DNA of 20,799 nucleotides from Planctomycetia bacterium (GTDB lineage Bacteria; Planctomycetota; Phycisphaerae; Phycisphaerales; SM1A02), in the NCBI GenBank assembly GCA_005799475.1, contig SYGQ01000097.1:1-20799 (forward strand), in the 5' to 3' direction. The position numbers and the translations under genes were made by a program. A model generated the notes under the pieces. That model worked only from the letters and a program-made list of their open reading frames with translations, was not told the origin of the DNA and did not search any database. This document shows positions 1 through 7,265 of the stretch, one piece after another (position 1 is the stretch's first letter; each line of letters opens with the position of its first letter).

Positions 1-873
1 CAGTTCCTGGCGGACGATCGACCCGCGTGGGGTCCATAGGACGAGCCCTTGCCCAACCATCTCGTCGATGTGAAAGAGCCGCAGTTGCTTCCCGAGCACA
101 CGGTGGTCCCGCTTCTTCGCTTCCTCGACCTGCTTGAGGTACGCCTCCAACTCGGGCTTGGTCGCGAAGGCCGTGCCGTAGACGCGCGTGAGTCGGTCGA
201 GCGTCTCGTCGCCCTTCCAGTAACTCGACGCGAGCGAGGTGACCTTGAACGCGCCGATCCTGCCGGTCGAAGGGACATGCGGACCTCGACAGAGATCCTC
301 CCACGATGACCCTGGTGTGCCTGTGGCGTACCACGAGAGTGTCGCGGACCCAGCCTCGATGGCGCGCTGTGCGTTGTCTGTCTTGAACTTGCTGCCCTCA
401 CGCTGGAGCTTGGTCATGCCCTCGCCGGTGTCGAGTTCGTAGCGCGTGAATGGGCGGTTCTCGGCGATGATCCGACCCATCTCGTCCTCGATGCGAGCGA
501 AGTCATCGGCGCTTGGTGCCTTTCCATCGGGGAACGCCATGTCGTAATAGAAGCCTGTTTCGAGCGGCGGGCCGTAGACGAGTTGGGTCCCTGGGAACAG
601 CCGCTGAATCGCCTCAGCCATCACATGCGCGCACGAGTGTCGGATGAGGTACAGGCCGTCGGTGTCGGCGCCGCCGGCGCGGCTCTTCGCGGTGACGATG
701 GCCAGCGCCGCATCGCGTTCGATCGGCGTGTTGAGATCGCAGAGGACGCCGTCGACCTTCGCGCCAAGCGCGGCCTTTGCCAGCCCGGGGCCGATGTCGG
801 CAGCGACTTGCGCAGGTGTCGTGGCGGTGGAATAGGAACGGGTGCTGCCGTCGGGCAGAGTGATCGTGGGCAT
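1..873 (-). CDS. thrS: Threonine--tRNA ligase, N-terminal 291 residues (cut by window edge)
   Basis: Charges tRNA-Thr with threonine in the cytoplasm. The visible part starts MPTITLPDGS and contains a TGS domain (about residues 1-62), then the editing domain with its zinc-type residues H79 and H83 (in RHSCAHVMAEA) and C195/H199 (in DLCRGPHV). It then enters the catalytic domain: the stretch near residues 262-291 (KKRDHRVLGKQLRLFHIDE onward) is the family's motif-1 approach region. The class II catalytic core and anticodon-binding domain lie beyond the left edge. The ATG at 871-873 gives the family's usual N-terminus; no clear Shine-Dalgarno precedes it. It begins 4 bp after the nrdR stop, so it is probably cotranscribed with and translationally coupled to nrdR. 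The identification is firm; only the 3' end is missing. Confidence 0.96.
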   Translation of the reverse strand, partial: MPTITLPDGSTRSYSTATTPAQVAADIGPGLAKAALGAKVDGVLCDLNTPIERDAALAIVTAKSRAGGADTDGLYLIRHSCAHVMAEAIQRLFPGTQLVYGPPLETGFYYDMAFPDGKAPSADDFARIEDEMGRIIAENRPFTRYELDTGEGMTKLQREGSKFKTDNAQRAIEAGSATLSWYATGTPGSSWEDLCRGPHVPSTGRIGAFKVTSLASSYWKGDETLDRLTRVYGTAFATKPELEAYLKQVEEAKKRDHRVLGKQLRLFHIDEMVGQGLVLWTPRGSIVRQEL

Positions 874-877
874 GGAG

Positions 878-1396
878 TCAGTCCGAAGCTTTCGAGGGTG
901 CCGCCTGATCGAAGAGCATCGGCTCGTCAGGCTTTCTCGGTGGTTTCTCGGAGAGGTCGCTGAGTTCCGTTTGGAACTCAGCCACGCTCTGGAAGTCGTA
1001 GTAGACGCTGGCGAAGCGAACATACGCGACGGCATCGATGTTCCGGAGGGCACTGGCCACGCGCTGGCCAATCACGAGGCTCGGCACCTCACGCTCGAAC
1101 TCGCGGTGGACCGAGTCGTCGACTTCGTCGGCGACCCGCTGCTTCACTTCTTCGGGCACCGGGCGCTTGCCGCAGGCCGACTGGATCCCGCGAAGCACTT
1201 TCTGTGGATCGAACGGCACGCGCGAGCCGTCCTTCTTGATCACGACGAGCCGTTCCGCCCGCTCGACGCGCTCGTAGCTCGTGAATCGCTTCTTGCACCT
1301 GACGCACTCGCGTCGTCGGCGAATCTTCGCACCCGAATCGATGCCTCGGCTGTCGATGACCCGCGCGTCCTTGGTGTTGCAGTATGGGCAGTTCAC
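878..1396 (-). CDS. nrdR: Transcriptional repressor NrdR
   Basis: NrdR family proteins repress ribonucleotide reductase genes, using an ATP-cone to sense ATP/dATP. This 172-residue protein has the N-terminal zinc ribbon with C3, C6, C31 and C34 (MNCPYC and CVRC), the basic RRRRECVRCKKRFTSYER segment, and an ATP-cone from about residue 49 to 139 (VVIKKDGSRVPFD onward). The C-terminal 25 residues after SDLSEK are Pro-rich and look like a disordered extension; typical family members are about 150-160 residues. The start codon is GTG (rc of cac at 1394-1396), chosen because the zinc ribbon begins immediately after it; the Shine-Dalgarno is weak. It is the first gene of an nrdR-thrS pair. No ribonucleotide reductase gene is in the window, so its targets are elsewhere. 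Confidence 0.96.
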   Translation of the reverse strand: MNCPYCNTKDARVIDSRGIDSGAKIRRRRECVRCKKRFTSYERVERAERLVVIKKDGSRVPFDPQKVLRGIQSACGKRPVPEEVKQRVADEVDDSVHREFEREVPSLVIGQRVASALRNIDAVAYVRFASVYYDFQSVAEFQTELSDLSEKPPRKPDEPMLFDQAAPSKASD

Positions 1397-1423
1397 TGGT
1401 GGGTCCGTAGCCGGATGCGCTCC

Positions 1424-1452
1424 ATCTTCGGCACCCGAGGGCGATTGGTCAA
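1424..1452 (-). promoter_or_regulatory. Candidate sigma-70-like promoter for nrdR-thrS
   Basis: On the minus strand, TTGACC (1452-1447) is followed by a 17-bp spacer and GAAGAT (1429-1424). The -35 matches the consensus at five of six positions and the -10 at three of six. It lies in the 70-bp gap between the end of the beta-helix gene and the nrdR start, where a promoter would be expected if nrdR is transcribed separately. The -10 is weak, so this is only a candidate. Confidence 0.3.
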
Positions 1453-1466
1453 CCCCTCCATGGACC

Positions 1467-3764
1467 TCAGCGCACCGCGGACTTCGCGTTCACTCGCACC
1501 TCGAGGTGGGCATGACCGGTCAGTTCGAAGTACTCAACGACGAGACGGGCGTGCCGCGCGTCCTGCACGGAGACATCGACTTGGTCGCGGGTCGGTGCAT
1601 GGTGGGTCCAACGATCGATGATGACGGTGTCGTCAAGCGTGACTCGGATGCCGTCGTCGGACATGGTCTCGAACGACCAGATGCCCGGTGGGAGCTCGAA
1701 CTCGGTCGTCGCACGGACACCGAAGTGGTCGGTGCCGAAACGGGTGCGTTGCTCCTCGACGGCGACGAGTTTCGCCGAGGCAGGGCCCCCAGAGCCGAAG
1801 GGGAGCGTGAGCGACTCGACGAAGACGATACGGGCGTCCTTCGCGGCGGTGTCGAACACTTCATGGGTCGGCGGCGACGCCGCCGCGCCCTCGGGGAGGT
1901 CGAACACCTCGACGCGCCAGGAGGCATTGAAGATCGTGCCCGACACCGTGGTCGACTCAGATGGACCCTTGCCCCAGAAGAGTTGCATCGTGTAGGCGCT
2001 GAGTTGCCCTGGATGCTCCGTCGTGACCGATGCGATCCGGTGCGCGTCGTCGATGTCGGTGCGAAGGTCGGCGGACCCGCCGGAGGCCTGCACCAGTGTG
2101 ATGGTCCGCGGGCCCATGAGTCTCCACTGGTGCTCGTTCGACGGCGATGGCAGTCGGATCGCCATCGGGGCGGTGTAGTCGTAGGGCCCGTATGGTCCCA
2201 TGATGATCGCGGACCTTCCCGCGAGGGCTGTTCGCATGCTCTCCACGGTCGCTCCGACGCGCGCGACCGGCATCTCGGGTCGCTCGAGCGAGGCGACGAG
2301 CGTGGCGAGGTCGGCATCGTCGGGCTGCGGCGGCACCTCAAGCGTTGTCGACAAAGACGCGGCACTCACGGCATCGGCGTCGACCGCGAGCGCCACGCGC
2401 TCGAGCGTGTTCGCGACCCACGCCGTGCGCAGTGTGTCGCGGAGCCGCAGAGCGACCGTCTCATCCGCGAAGGCATTGGAGGCAACGACCATGTCGCGCG
2501 AGGCTGTGCCATTGGCTTTCGCCCACGGAAGCGCGGCGAGGCTTGCGTCCGCGTCCCACCAGAGCGCGATGCCGACGGCGTTAGTGCCGAAGGCATTGCC
2601 CTCGATGCGGCACTGCGCTCCGTGTTCGATGTTGATGCCGCCGCCCTCCGCAAGACCGACCGTCCCATTGGACTTGATGAGGTTCCCACGCACCCAGAGG
2701 TCATGCGAGTAGCCCCCCCAAATGCCGCAGATGGCATTGCGCTCGAGGCGATTGAAGAGGATCCGATTGCGGAAGGAGAAGGTCGTCTCCACGCCGTGTG
2801 CCGCGGCATCCGAGAAGTCATTGAAGGCGATGAGGTTCTCGTTGCATCCACGCCCGAGCGCGTCGGCGACCGGGTCCGGAGTCGAGGCCGCCGAGGGGAT
2901 CTCGCCGAGCGCTTGCCTTCCCGCGAAGGCGAAGAGTCCATCGCCACCGTGCGTCGCGCTGTTGAACAAGAAGCAGTTGCGTGAACACTGTTCAATGCAA
3001 AGGATTCCAGCGGAGTCCTGGCCGCGCGAGTACACCTCGTGGCTGTAGCCACGGACGCAGAAGTCGAATGCGTTGCGCGCGACAATGTTGTCGCAGGATC
3101 GCCAGAGCGCGAGCCCCCAACCTGAGAGAAAGGATGCGTCGCAGTCCATCACGCGTGAGCGCGAGACATTCGAGAGGAGGATCCCGTTTTGGCCCTGTCG
3201 CACGACGATGTGCGAAAGTTCGACGCCGTGCGCGTCGCGCACGGAGATGGCCGCGCCATACTTTGACGCCCACTCATCCTTGCCATTTTCTTGGGGCCAG
3301 AGCCAGTCCGATGCGACCTCTGCCTCAGGCGTCGATGCGAGCCGCTGGGCGAAGTTACCCGCGAATCCAAGGTGTTCGACCACGAGCCCGTCGCACTGCG
3401 CCGCGTCGATGCCCACCTTGAATCCTGTGATGGCGCCGTTGCGAACCCGCACGCCGTTGCCTCGGATTCGGATGCCCGTCCCCGTGAGGAGCTCGCGCGC
3501 CGTGCCCGGTTCGGCGCCGCACAGCGTTCGCCCCTCGAGGTCAACGGTGATGTCGTTGCCCTCGATGTGGATGACGCCATTGGCGTCTTCATCCACGAGC
3601 GGCCGCGGCGGCAGAATGAGTCGGCACGAGCGTGTGATCTTTGTGTTGTCGAAGGCGGCGACTTCCTGCGGCAAATCATCCGCATGCGCGAGGGGTCCCG
3701 AAAGCGCAGTGATGACGAGCACGGCGAGCCCCACGGGCGCACAGCGCCAACGCGGCGCCGTCAT
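1467..3764 (-). CDS. Secreted right-handed beta-helix protein with C-terminal PA14-like domain
   Basis: A 765-residue protein predicted to be exported. The ATG at 3762-3764 is preferred over an upstream in-frame ATG at 3845 because it follows a strong GAGGAGGT Shine-Dalgarno (3771-3778) and directly starts a signal peptide (basic MTAPRWR, hydrophobic VGLAVLVITALSG, cleavage near AHA). Residues about 55-480 show parallel beta-helix style repeats: short turns rich in Asn and Gly such as GIRIRGNGVRVRNGAI, SRSRVMDCD, NRILFNRLERN and RIEGNAFGTNAVGIAL. Residues about 640-760 resemble a PA14 domain, with the signature SDDGIRVTLDDTVIIDRW. Such combinations occur in carbohydrate-active or polysaccharide-binding surface proteins, but I see no identifiable catalytic residues, so no enzyme activity is assigned. 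It starts one base after the frr stop and is probably cotranscribed with pyrH-frr. Confidence 0.88.
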   Translation of the reverse strand: MTAPRWRCAPVGLAVLVITALSGPLAHADDLPQEVAAFDNTKITRSCRLILPPRPLVDEDANGVIHIEGNDITVDLEGRTLCGAEPGTARELLTGTGIRIRGNGVRVRNGAITGFKVGIDAAQCDGLVVEHLGFAGNFAQRLASTPEAEVASDWLWPQENGKDEWASKYGAAISVRDAHGVELSHIVVRQGQNGILLSNVSRSRVMDCDASFLSGWGLALWRSCDNIVARNAFDFCVRGYSHEVYSRGQDSAGILCIEQCSRNCFLFNSATHGGDGLFAFAGRQALGEIPSAASTPDPVADALGRGCNENLIAFNDFSDAAAHGVETTFSFRNRILFNRLERNAICGIWGGYSHDLWVRGNLIKSNGTVGLAEGGGINIEHGAQCRIEGNAFGTNAVGIALWWDADASLAALPWAKANGTASRDMVVASNAFADETVALRLRDTLRTAWVANTLERVALAVDADAVSAASLSTTLEVPPQPDDADLATLVASLERPEMPVARVGATVESMRTALAGRSAIIMGPYGPYDYTAPMAIRLPSPSNEHQWRLMGPRTITLVQASGGSADLRTDIDDAHRIASVTTEHPGQLSAYTMQLFWGKGPSESTTVSGTIFNASWRVEVFDLPEGAAASPPTHEVFDTAAKDARIVFVESLTLPFGSGGPASAKLVAVEEQRTRFGTDHFGVRATTEFELPPGIWSFETMSDDGIRVTLDDTVIIDRWTHHAPTRDQVDVSVQDARHARLVVEYFELTGHAHLEVRVNAKSAVR

Positions 3765-3765
3765 C

Positions 3766-4332
3766 TCAGACCTCCTCGATCTCCTTGACTTTCTTGTCAG
3801 CGAGTTCGTCGATCTTGCCAGTGAACTGCTTGATGAGTTCGTCAATGGACTCCTTCGCCGCCGTGGCCGTGTCCTCTGAGAGCTTCGCCTTCGGATCGTG
3901 GACGAGCGTGTCGATGGCCTTGTTGGCGTCGCGACGCTCGTTGCGCATCGCGATCCGTGTTTCCTCGGCCATCTTTCGCACCTGCGTGGCCAGTTGGCGC
4001 CGCCGATCCGATGATGGGGCAGGGAGGTTCATCCGGAGTTGTGATCCCTCGGACTGGGGATTGAGTCCAAGATTGCTCGTCTCAATCGCCTTGATGATCG
4101 CGAGCTTCGCCCCAGGATCGAACGGCTTGACGAGCAACTGTGTGGGTTCGGGAACACTAATGGCGGCCAGTTCTCGCAAGTCGACCATGCTGCCGTAGTA
4201 GTCGACTTTGATGAACTCGAGCAGCGCGGTGCTCGCCCGCCCCGTGCGGATTCCGCGCACCTCACGCTGAAGGTGATCCAGGCTTTTCACCATCTTTTCT
4301 TCGGCCTCGAGGAGGATTGTGTCGGTGTCCAT
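3766..4332 (-). CDS. frr: Ribosome recycling factor
   Basis: Works with EF-G to split the post-termination ribosome so it can be reused. The 188-residue length fits the family (about 185). Characteristic segments are VRGIRTGRAS near the N-terminus, VDYYGSMVDLRELAAISVPEP, the central LNPQSEGSQLRMNLPAPSSDRRRQL, and RNERRDANKAID in the long three-helix bundle. The ATG at 4330-4332 is preceded by a GAGAGGAG Shine-Dalgarno (4338-4345 on the other strand). It follows pyrH with an 18-bp gap, the widely conserved pyrH-frr order. The usual upstream partners rpsB and tsf are not present here. Confidence 0.97.
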   Translation of the reverse strand: MDTDTILLEAEEKMVKSLDHLQREVRGIRTGRASTALLEFIKVDYYGSMVDLRELAAISVPEPTQLLVKPFDPGAKLAIIKAIETSNLGLNPQSEGSQLRMNLPAPSSDRRRQLATQVRKMAEETRIAMRNERRDANKAIDTLVHDPKAKLSEDTATAAKESIDELIKQFTGKIDELADKKVKEIEEV

Positions 4333-4350
4333 GCTTGCTCCTCTCGAACG

Positions 4351-5091
4351 CTACGAAACGGTGACGAGGGTCCCGAGGCCTTCGCCGCTGACGGCACGGC
4401 GAATGTTTCCCGCAACCTTGTAGTCGAACACGACGACGGGCAGCGAGTGCTCCATACACATCGTCATCGCCGTCAGGTCCATGACGCGGAGTTTTTGTTC
4501 GAGCGCGTTGCCAAACGAGATCGTTGAGTATCGCGTTGCCGAGCGGTCCTTGCGGGGATCGGCGGAGTAGACACCGTCCACCTTGGTGGCCTTGAGAAGG
4601 ACATCGCACCCAAGCTCGACGGCCCGAAGCGCGGCGCAGGTGTCTGTCGTGAAATAGGGATTGCCCGTCCCGGCCACAAGAATGATGACGCGACCCTTCT
4701 CAAAATGTCGCAGCGCCCGCGCGCGGATGAACGACTCCGCCACCGAGGGAACCGCGACAGCGCTCATCACACGGCTTTCGACACCCGCGGACTTGAGTGC
4801 TTCCTTGAGGGCGAGTCCGTTGATGACGGTGCCGAGCATGCCCATGTAGTCGGCGGTGGACTGGTCGAACCGCCCCGACGCAGCGAGGTGCGATCCCCTG
4901 ATGATGTTGCCGCCACCCACAACGATGGCCATCTGGGAGCCGCACGCCACCGCGCCGCCAATCTCGCTGGCCATGGTCGCCAGTTCGGTCGGGTGGATCC
5001 CAAAGGCACCCTCCGAGGCGAAACTCTCGCCGCTCAACTTGAGGAGGACGCGCGCGTACGCGCGGCGAGTGCCTCGATCGGGGTTCTGCAT
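4351..5091 (-). CDS. pyrH: UMP kinase
   Basis: Phosphorylates UMP to UDP in pyrimidine nucleotide synthesis. The chosen start is the ATG at 5089-5091, giving 246 residues beginning MQNPDRGTRRAYARVLLKLSGE. An in-frame ATG at 5154 would run through the start of the divergent VWA gene and adds residues unlike the family. Amino-acid-kinase fold motifs are present: K18 in LLKLSGE, the VVGGGNIIRG loop (57-66), GTGNPYFTTDT in the nucleotide-binding region, and KATKVDGVYSADP. It heads the pyrH-frr-beta-helix group. Only 30 bp separate it from the divergent gene, and a -10-like GATAGT about 13 bp before the ATG suggests a very short leader. An alternative ATG at 5115 cannot be excluded. Confidence 0.95.
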   Translation of the reverse strand: MQNPDRGTRRAYARVLLKLSGESFASEGAFGIHPTELATMASEIGGAVACGSQMAIVVGGGNIIRGSHLAASGRFDQSTADYMGMLGTVINGLALKEALKSAGVESRVMSAVAVPSVAESFIRARALRHFEKGRVIILVAGTGNPYFTTDTCAALRAVELGCDVLLKATKVDGVYSADPRKDRSATRYSTISFGNALEQKLRVMDLTAMTMCMEHSLPVVVFDYKVAGNIRRAVSGEGLGTLVTVS

Positions 5092-5121
5092 GCACCGCAA
5101 GACTACTATCTCCATCAGACC
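5092..5121. promoter_or_regulatory. Divergent start region between pyrH and the VWA operon
   Basis: Only 30 bp lie between the two divergent start codons. It contains TACTAT on the plus strand (5104-5109) and GATAGT on the minus strand (5110-5105), each matching TATAAT at four of six positions and each lying 12-13 bp from its start codon. No convincing -35 box and no Shine-Dalgarno is visible on the plus side. Overlapping divergent promoters giving leaderless or near-leaderless mRNAs are possible, but the real promoters could instead lie inside the opposing coding regions. Confidence 0.3.
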
Positions 5122-6120
5122 ATGGCGATCGAGCGACACGAGGAGCACGCGCACGCGGGTGCGGGGCGATCCGCGCGGCGCCGCGTGGCGTCGTGGCTTT
5201 GGATCGGGTTTGCCCTCTCCTTACCGCTGCACGCGCTACTCATCTTCATCCTGACCCGGATCACGATCGATGCCCCCGCGCAGGCCGAGGGGGGAACTGA
5301 GTCGATGGAGGTCGTGCTGATCGAAGGCGACCCGCTGGAGACCAACGCCGGTGCTGCAGGCGAGGGAATGAACGACACGCCGTCGGTCAGCGAGATTCCG
5401 TCCAGCGTGGCCGGGTCGTCGTCGGAGACGTTCGGCATGCCCGACGCCATGGGTGGTGACGATGGCGACACACAAAGCACACCCACGGGAGCACCAGGCA
5501 TCATCTCGCAGGAGGGCGGCGGCGGCGAGTCCGGTGGTGGTGGCGGTGGCGGCGCGGGAACCAAGTTCTTCGGCGTCGAGGGGCGCGGAAGACGCATCGC
5601 GTACATCGTGGACAAGTCCGGGTCGATGGGTGCTGTGGTCGGTGAGGAGATCGATCCGTCGCGACCCCATGCCGCACCGGCGAGCCGGATCGCCGTGGCC
5701 AAGCGCGAACTCGATCGAAGCTTCAGCGCGCTTCCTGACTATGCGGCCGTCAACATTGCGTTGTTCGATACCGGTTTCAGCACATTCGACGACGACGGTA
5801 AGTATGTCAGGTGCCGCGCGGACGCGCTGGTGAAACTGCGCGAGTGGCTCCGCACAGTGCCCCCCGGCGGTGGGACGGATCCCGTTCCCGCGTTCCAGTT
5901 CATTCTCTCGCGTGCCGAGCGCGCCGACCTCATCTACTTCATGAGCGACGGCGAGATCCCACCGAATGCGGCCGAGGAGATTCTGCGCCTCAATCGGCGC
6001 GGCCCCAACACCATCATCCACTGCATCGCGTTCGGTCAGGCCGCGGCGACCGCACCGCTTCGACGCATCGCCTCCGAGACCGGCGGGACCTTCGCCGTGG
6101 TGAATCCGGGAACGCCGTGA
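5122..6120 (+). CDS. TonB-like membrane-anchored VWA-domain protein
   Basis: A 332-residue protein. A basic cytoplasmic tail (residues 1-24) leads into one transmembrane helix (about 25-46) carrying S33 and H37 (in ALSLPLHALL), the same Ser-x3-His spacing as the TonB transmembrane helix. Next comes a MEVVLIEGD segment like the post-helix strand of TonB/TolA proteins, then a Ser/Gly-rich linker ending in a Gly tract (132-146). Residues about 155-330 form a von Willebrand A domain with a complete metal site: D164, S166 and S168 (DKSGS), T252 (GGGTDP) and D276 (MSDGE). No TonB C-terminal domain follows. The start at 5122 is chosen because it directly precedes the basic tail and helix; upstream in-frame sequence is antisense to pyrH. 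It is the first gene of the ExbB/ExbD operon, so it is probably the arm driven by that motor, reaching into the periplasm. The ligand is unknown. Confidence 0.9.
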   Translation: MAIERHEEHAHAGAGRSARRRVASWLWIGFALSLPLHALLIFILTRITIDAPAQAEGGTESMEVVLIEGDPLETNAGAAGEGMNDTPSVSEIPSSVAGSSSETFGMPDAMGGDDGDTQSTPTGAPGIISQEGGGGESGGGGGGGAGTKFFGVEGRGRRIAYIVDKSGSMGAVVGEEIDPSRPHAAPASRIAVAKRELDRSFSALPDYAAVNIALFDTGFSTFDDDGKYVRCRADALVKLREWLRTVPPGGGTDPVPAFQFILSRAERADLIYFMSDGEIPPNAAEEILRLNRRGPNTIIHCIAFGQAAATAPLRRIASETGGTFAVVNPGTP

Positions 6121-7265
6121 TGGTCTTCCGGTTGGCGCCCACATGGATGACATCACTTGCGAGCGCGTGTGCGCTCTTTTCGCCGCCGTGCACGGTGGAC
6201 CTTCGTGATGGCGGCGCGCGCATCGTCGGGTTCCTCGCGGGCGAGGGACCCGACGGGGTTTCGGTGCGCGCCCAAGACGATCCAACCACGCCGGCCCTCT
6301 CATTTCGCTGGGACCAAGTTGAACGCCTCGAAACGACGGCGCCATCGAATGAGCGGGCCACACGCATCGAGCTGGGTCGTTCACTCTGGCGCGGACGCTC
6401 TCGGCTTTCACGGGGCGACCTCGACGGAGCGCGTGCCGAGTTCGCGCTCGCACTCGCGGCAGTGTCGGTCGATGCGCAACTCCTCCGTGCCCTCGCGATG
6501 GAAGGCCTTGCGCGGACATCAGCGGCGGCGGCGGACGACCTCCCGCGCTCGCTCGTCGCGGCTCTCGTCACCGCAGGGTCGCGCGCGACGCAGCCGCTGC
6601 CGCGCGAGTGGATCGGCGGCGGCGATCCGGTGGAGGCTCAGACTGGGCTTGTGCTCACTGTGCTTCCCGCGTTCCTCGACGGTTCGCGTGCCGCTCAGGC
6701 TCAGGGTGTGCTGGTCCGTGCAGCGGCCGAGGCGGTCGCGAGAGGGGATCGAGTCGAAGCGCGCCTCCTCGAGGCGGCCGCGCGAATCGCTTCGGCCGAC
6801 TCTGGGGTGGGGGTTTCATCGGGGGCTGCGAAGGGCGCCGAGTCGCCCGAAGAGGGCACGCCGTCGACGACCATTGACGCTCGCGCGCAAGGACGCAGGG
6901 CACTGCGAATCCTTGAGGCGTGGGCCGACGCCGTGTCGACCGAGCCATCGGCGCGAAAGCGGGGGCGGTCGGTGCTCCAGAGCGTGCTCCGCAGCCTCGA
7001 GGGAGCGCCACGGGCCGTGGCCATCTACGCCATCGGTCGAAGCCAATGCGTCGAGACGGATCCGGATGTCGTCCGCATCGGGGTCGCGCGCATGCTGACC
7101 GTCGCTGCCGCGTATGACGCCGAATGGCCGCAACTCGCCGCGGCCGCGCGCGCGCAGGCCGCGGTGGCGCTCTCTCGTATCGGTGACGACGAATCGGCCG
7201 CCGTCCTGCGGGCCATCAACGATCCAACCATCGCAAGCCCAGATGGGCAAGGAGCAACACCGTGA
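6120..7265 (+). CDS. Predicted exported protein, small beta-barrel plus helical repeats
   Basis: I do not recognise a named family. The 381-residue product starts at an ATG sharing one base with the VWA stop (TGATG), so it is translationally coupled. The N-terminus (MVFRLAPTWMTSLASACALF) looks like an export signal; a lipoprotein cysteine at C17 is possible but the lipobox is poor. Residues about 25-72 (VDLRDGGARIVGFLAGEG to RWDQVERLE) look like a small SH3-like barrel of the kind seen in planctomycete envelope proteins. From about residue 80 the protein is Ala/Arg/Leu-rich and helical, with TPR-like pairs such as LSRGDLDGARAEFALALAAV and a final segment SRIGDDESAAVLRAINDP resembling a HEAT/TPR repeat. 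A scaffold or adaptor for the motor is plausible from position only. Confidence 0.75.
   Translation: MVFRLAPTWMTSLASACALFSPPCTVDLRDGGARIVGFLAGEGPDGVSVRAQDDPTTPALSFRWDQVERLETTAPSNERATRIELGRSLWRGRSRLSRGDLDGARAEFALALAAVSVDAQLLRALAMEGLARTSAAAADDLPRSLVAALVTAGSRATQPLPREWIGGGDPVEAQTGLVLTVLPAFLDGSRAAQAQGVLVRAAAEAVARGDRVEARLLEAAARIASADSGVGVSSGAAKGAESPEEGTPSTTIDARAQGRRALRILEAWADAVSTEPSARKRGRSVLQSVLRSLEGAPRAVAIYAIGRSQCVETDPDVVRIGVARMLTVAAAYDAEWPQLAAAARAQAAVALSRIGDDESAAVLRAINDPTIASPDGQGATP

Noticed and set aside
1281..2984. 567-codon plus-strand open frame opposite the beta-helix gene
   Set aside because: It is antisense to a gene with a signal peptide, beta-helix repeats and a PA14-like domain. Its Arg/Gly/Glu-rich product has no family features; long antisense frames are expected at this GC content.
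4705..5121. 139-codon upstream extension of the VWA protein
   Set aside because: It runs antisense through pyrH, and its sequence is low-quality Arg/His/Ala-rich. The basic tail and transmembrane helix begin right after the ATG at 5122.
5516..5560. GGC/GGT-rich tract as a microsatellite or repeat element
   Set aside because: It encodes the Gly linker of the VWA protein in frame with mixed glycine codons, which explains it as protein sequence.
5122..6120. Bat (Bacteroides aerotolerance) VWA/TPR operon
   Set aside because: Bat loci have BatA/BatB VWA proteins with flanking helices, MoxR ATPase and no ExbB/ExbD. This VWA protein has a single TonB-like helix, and no MoxR gene is present.
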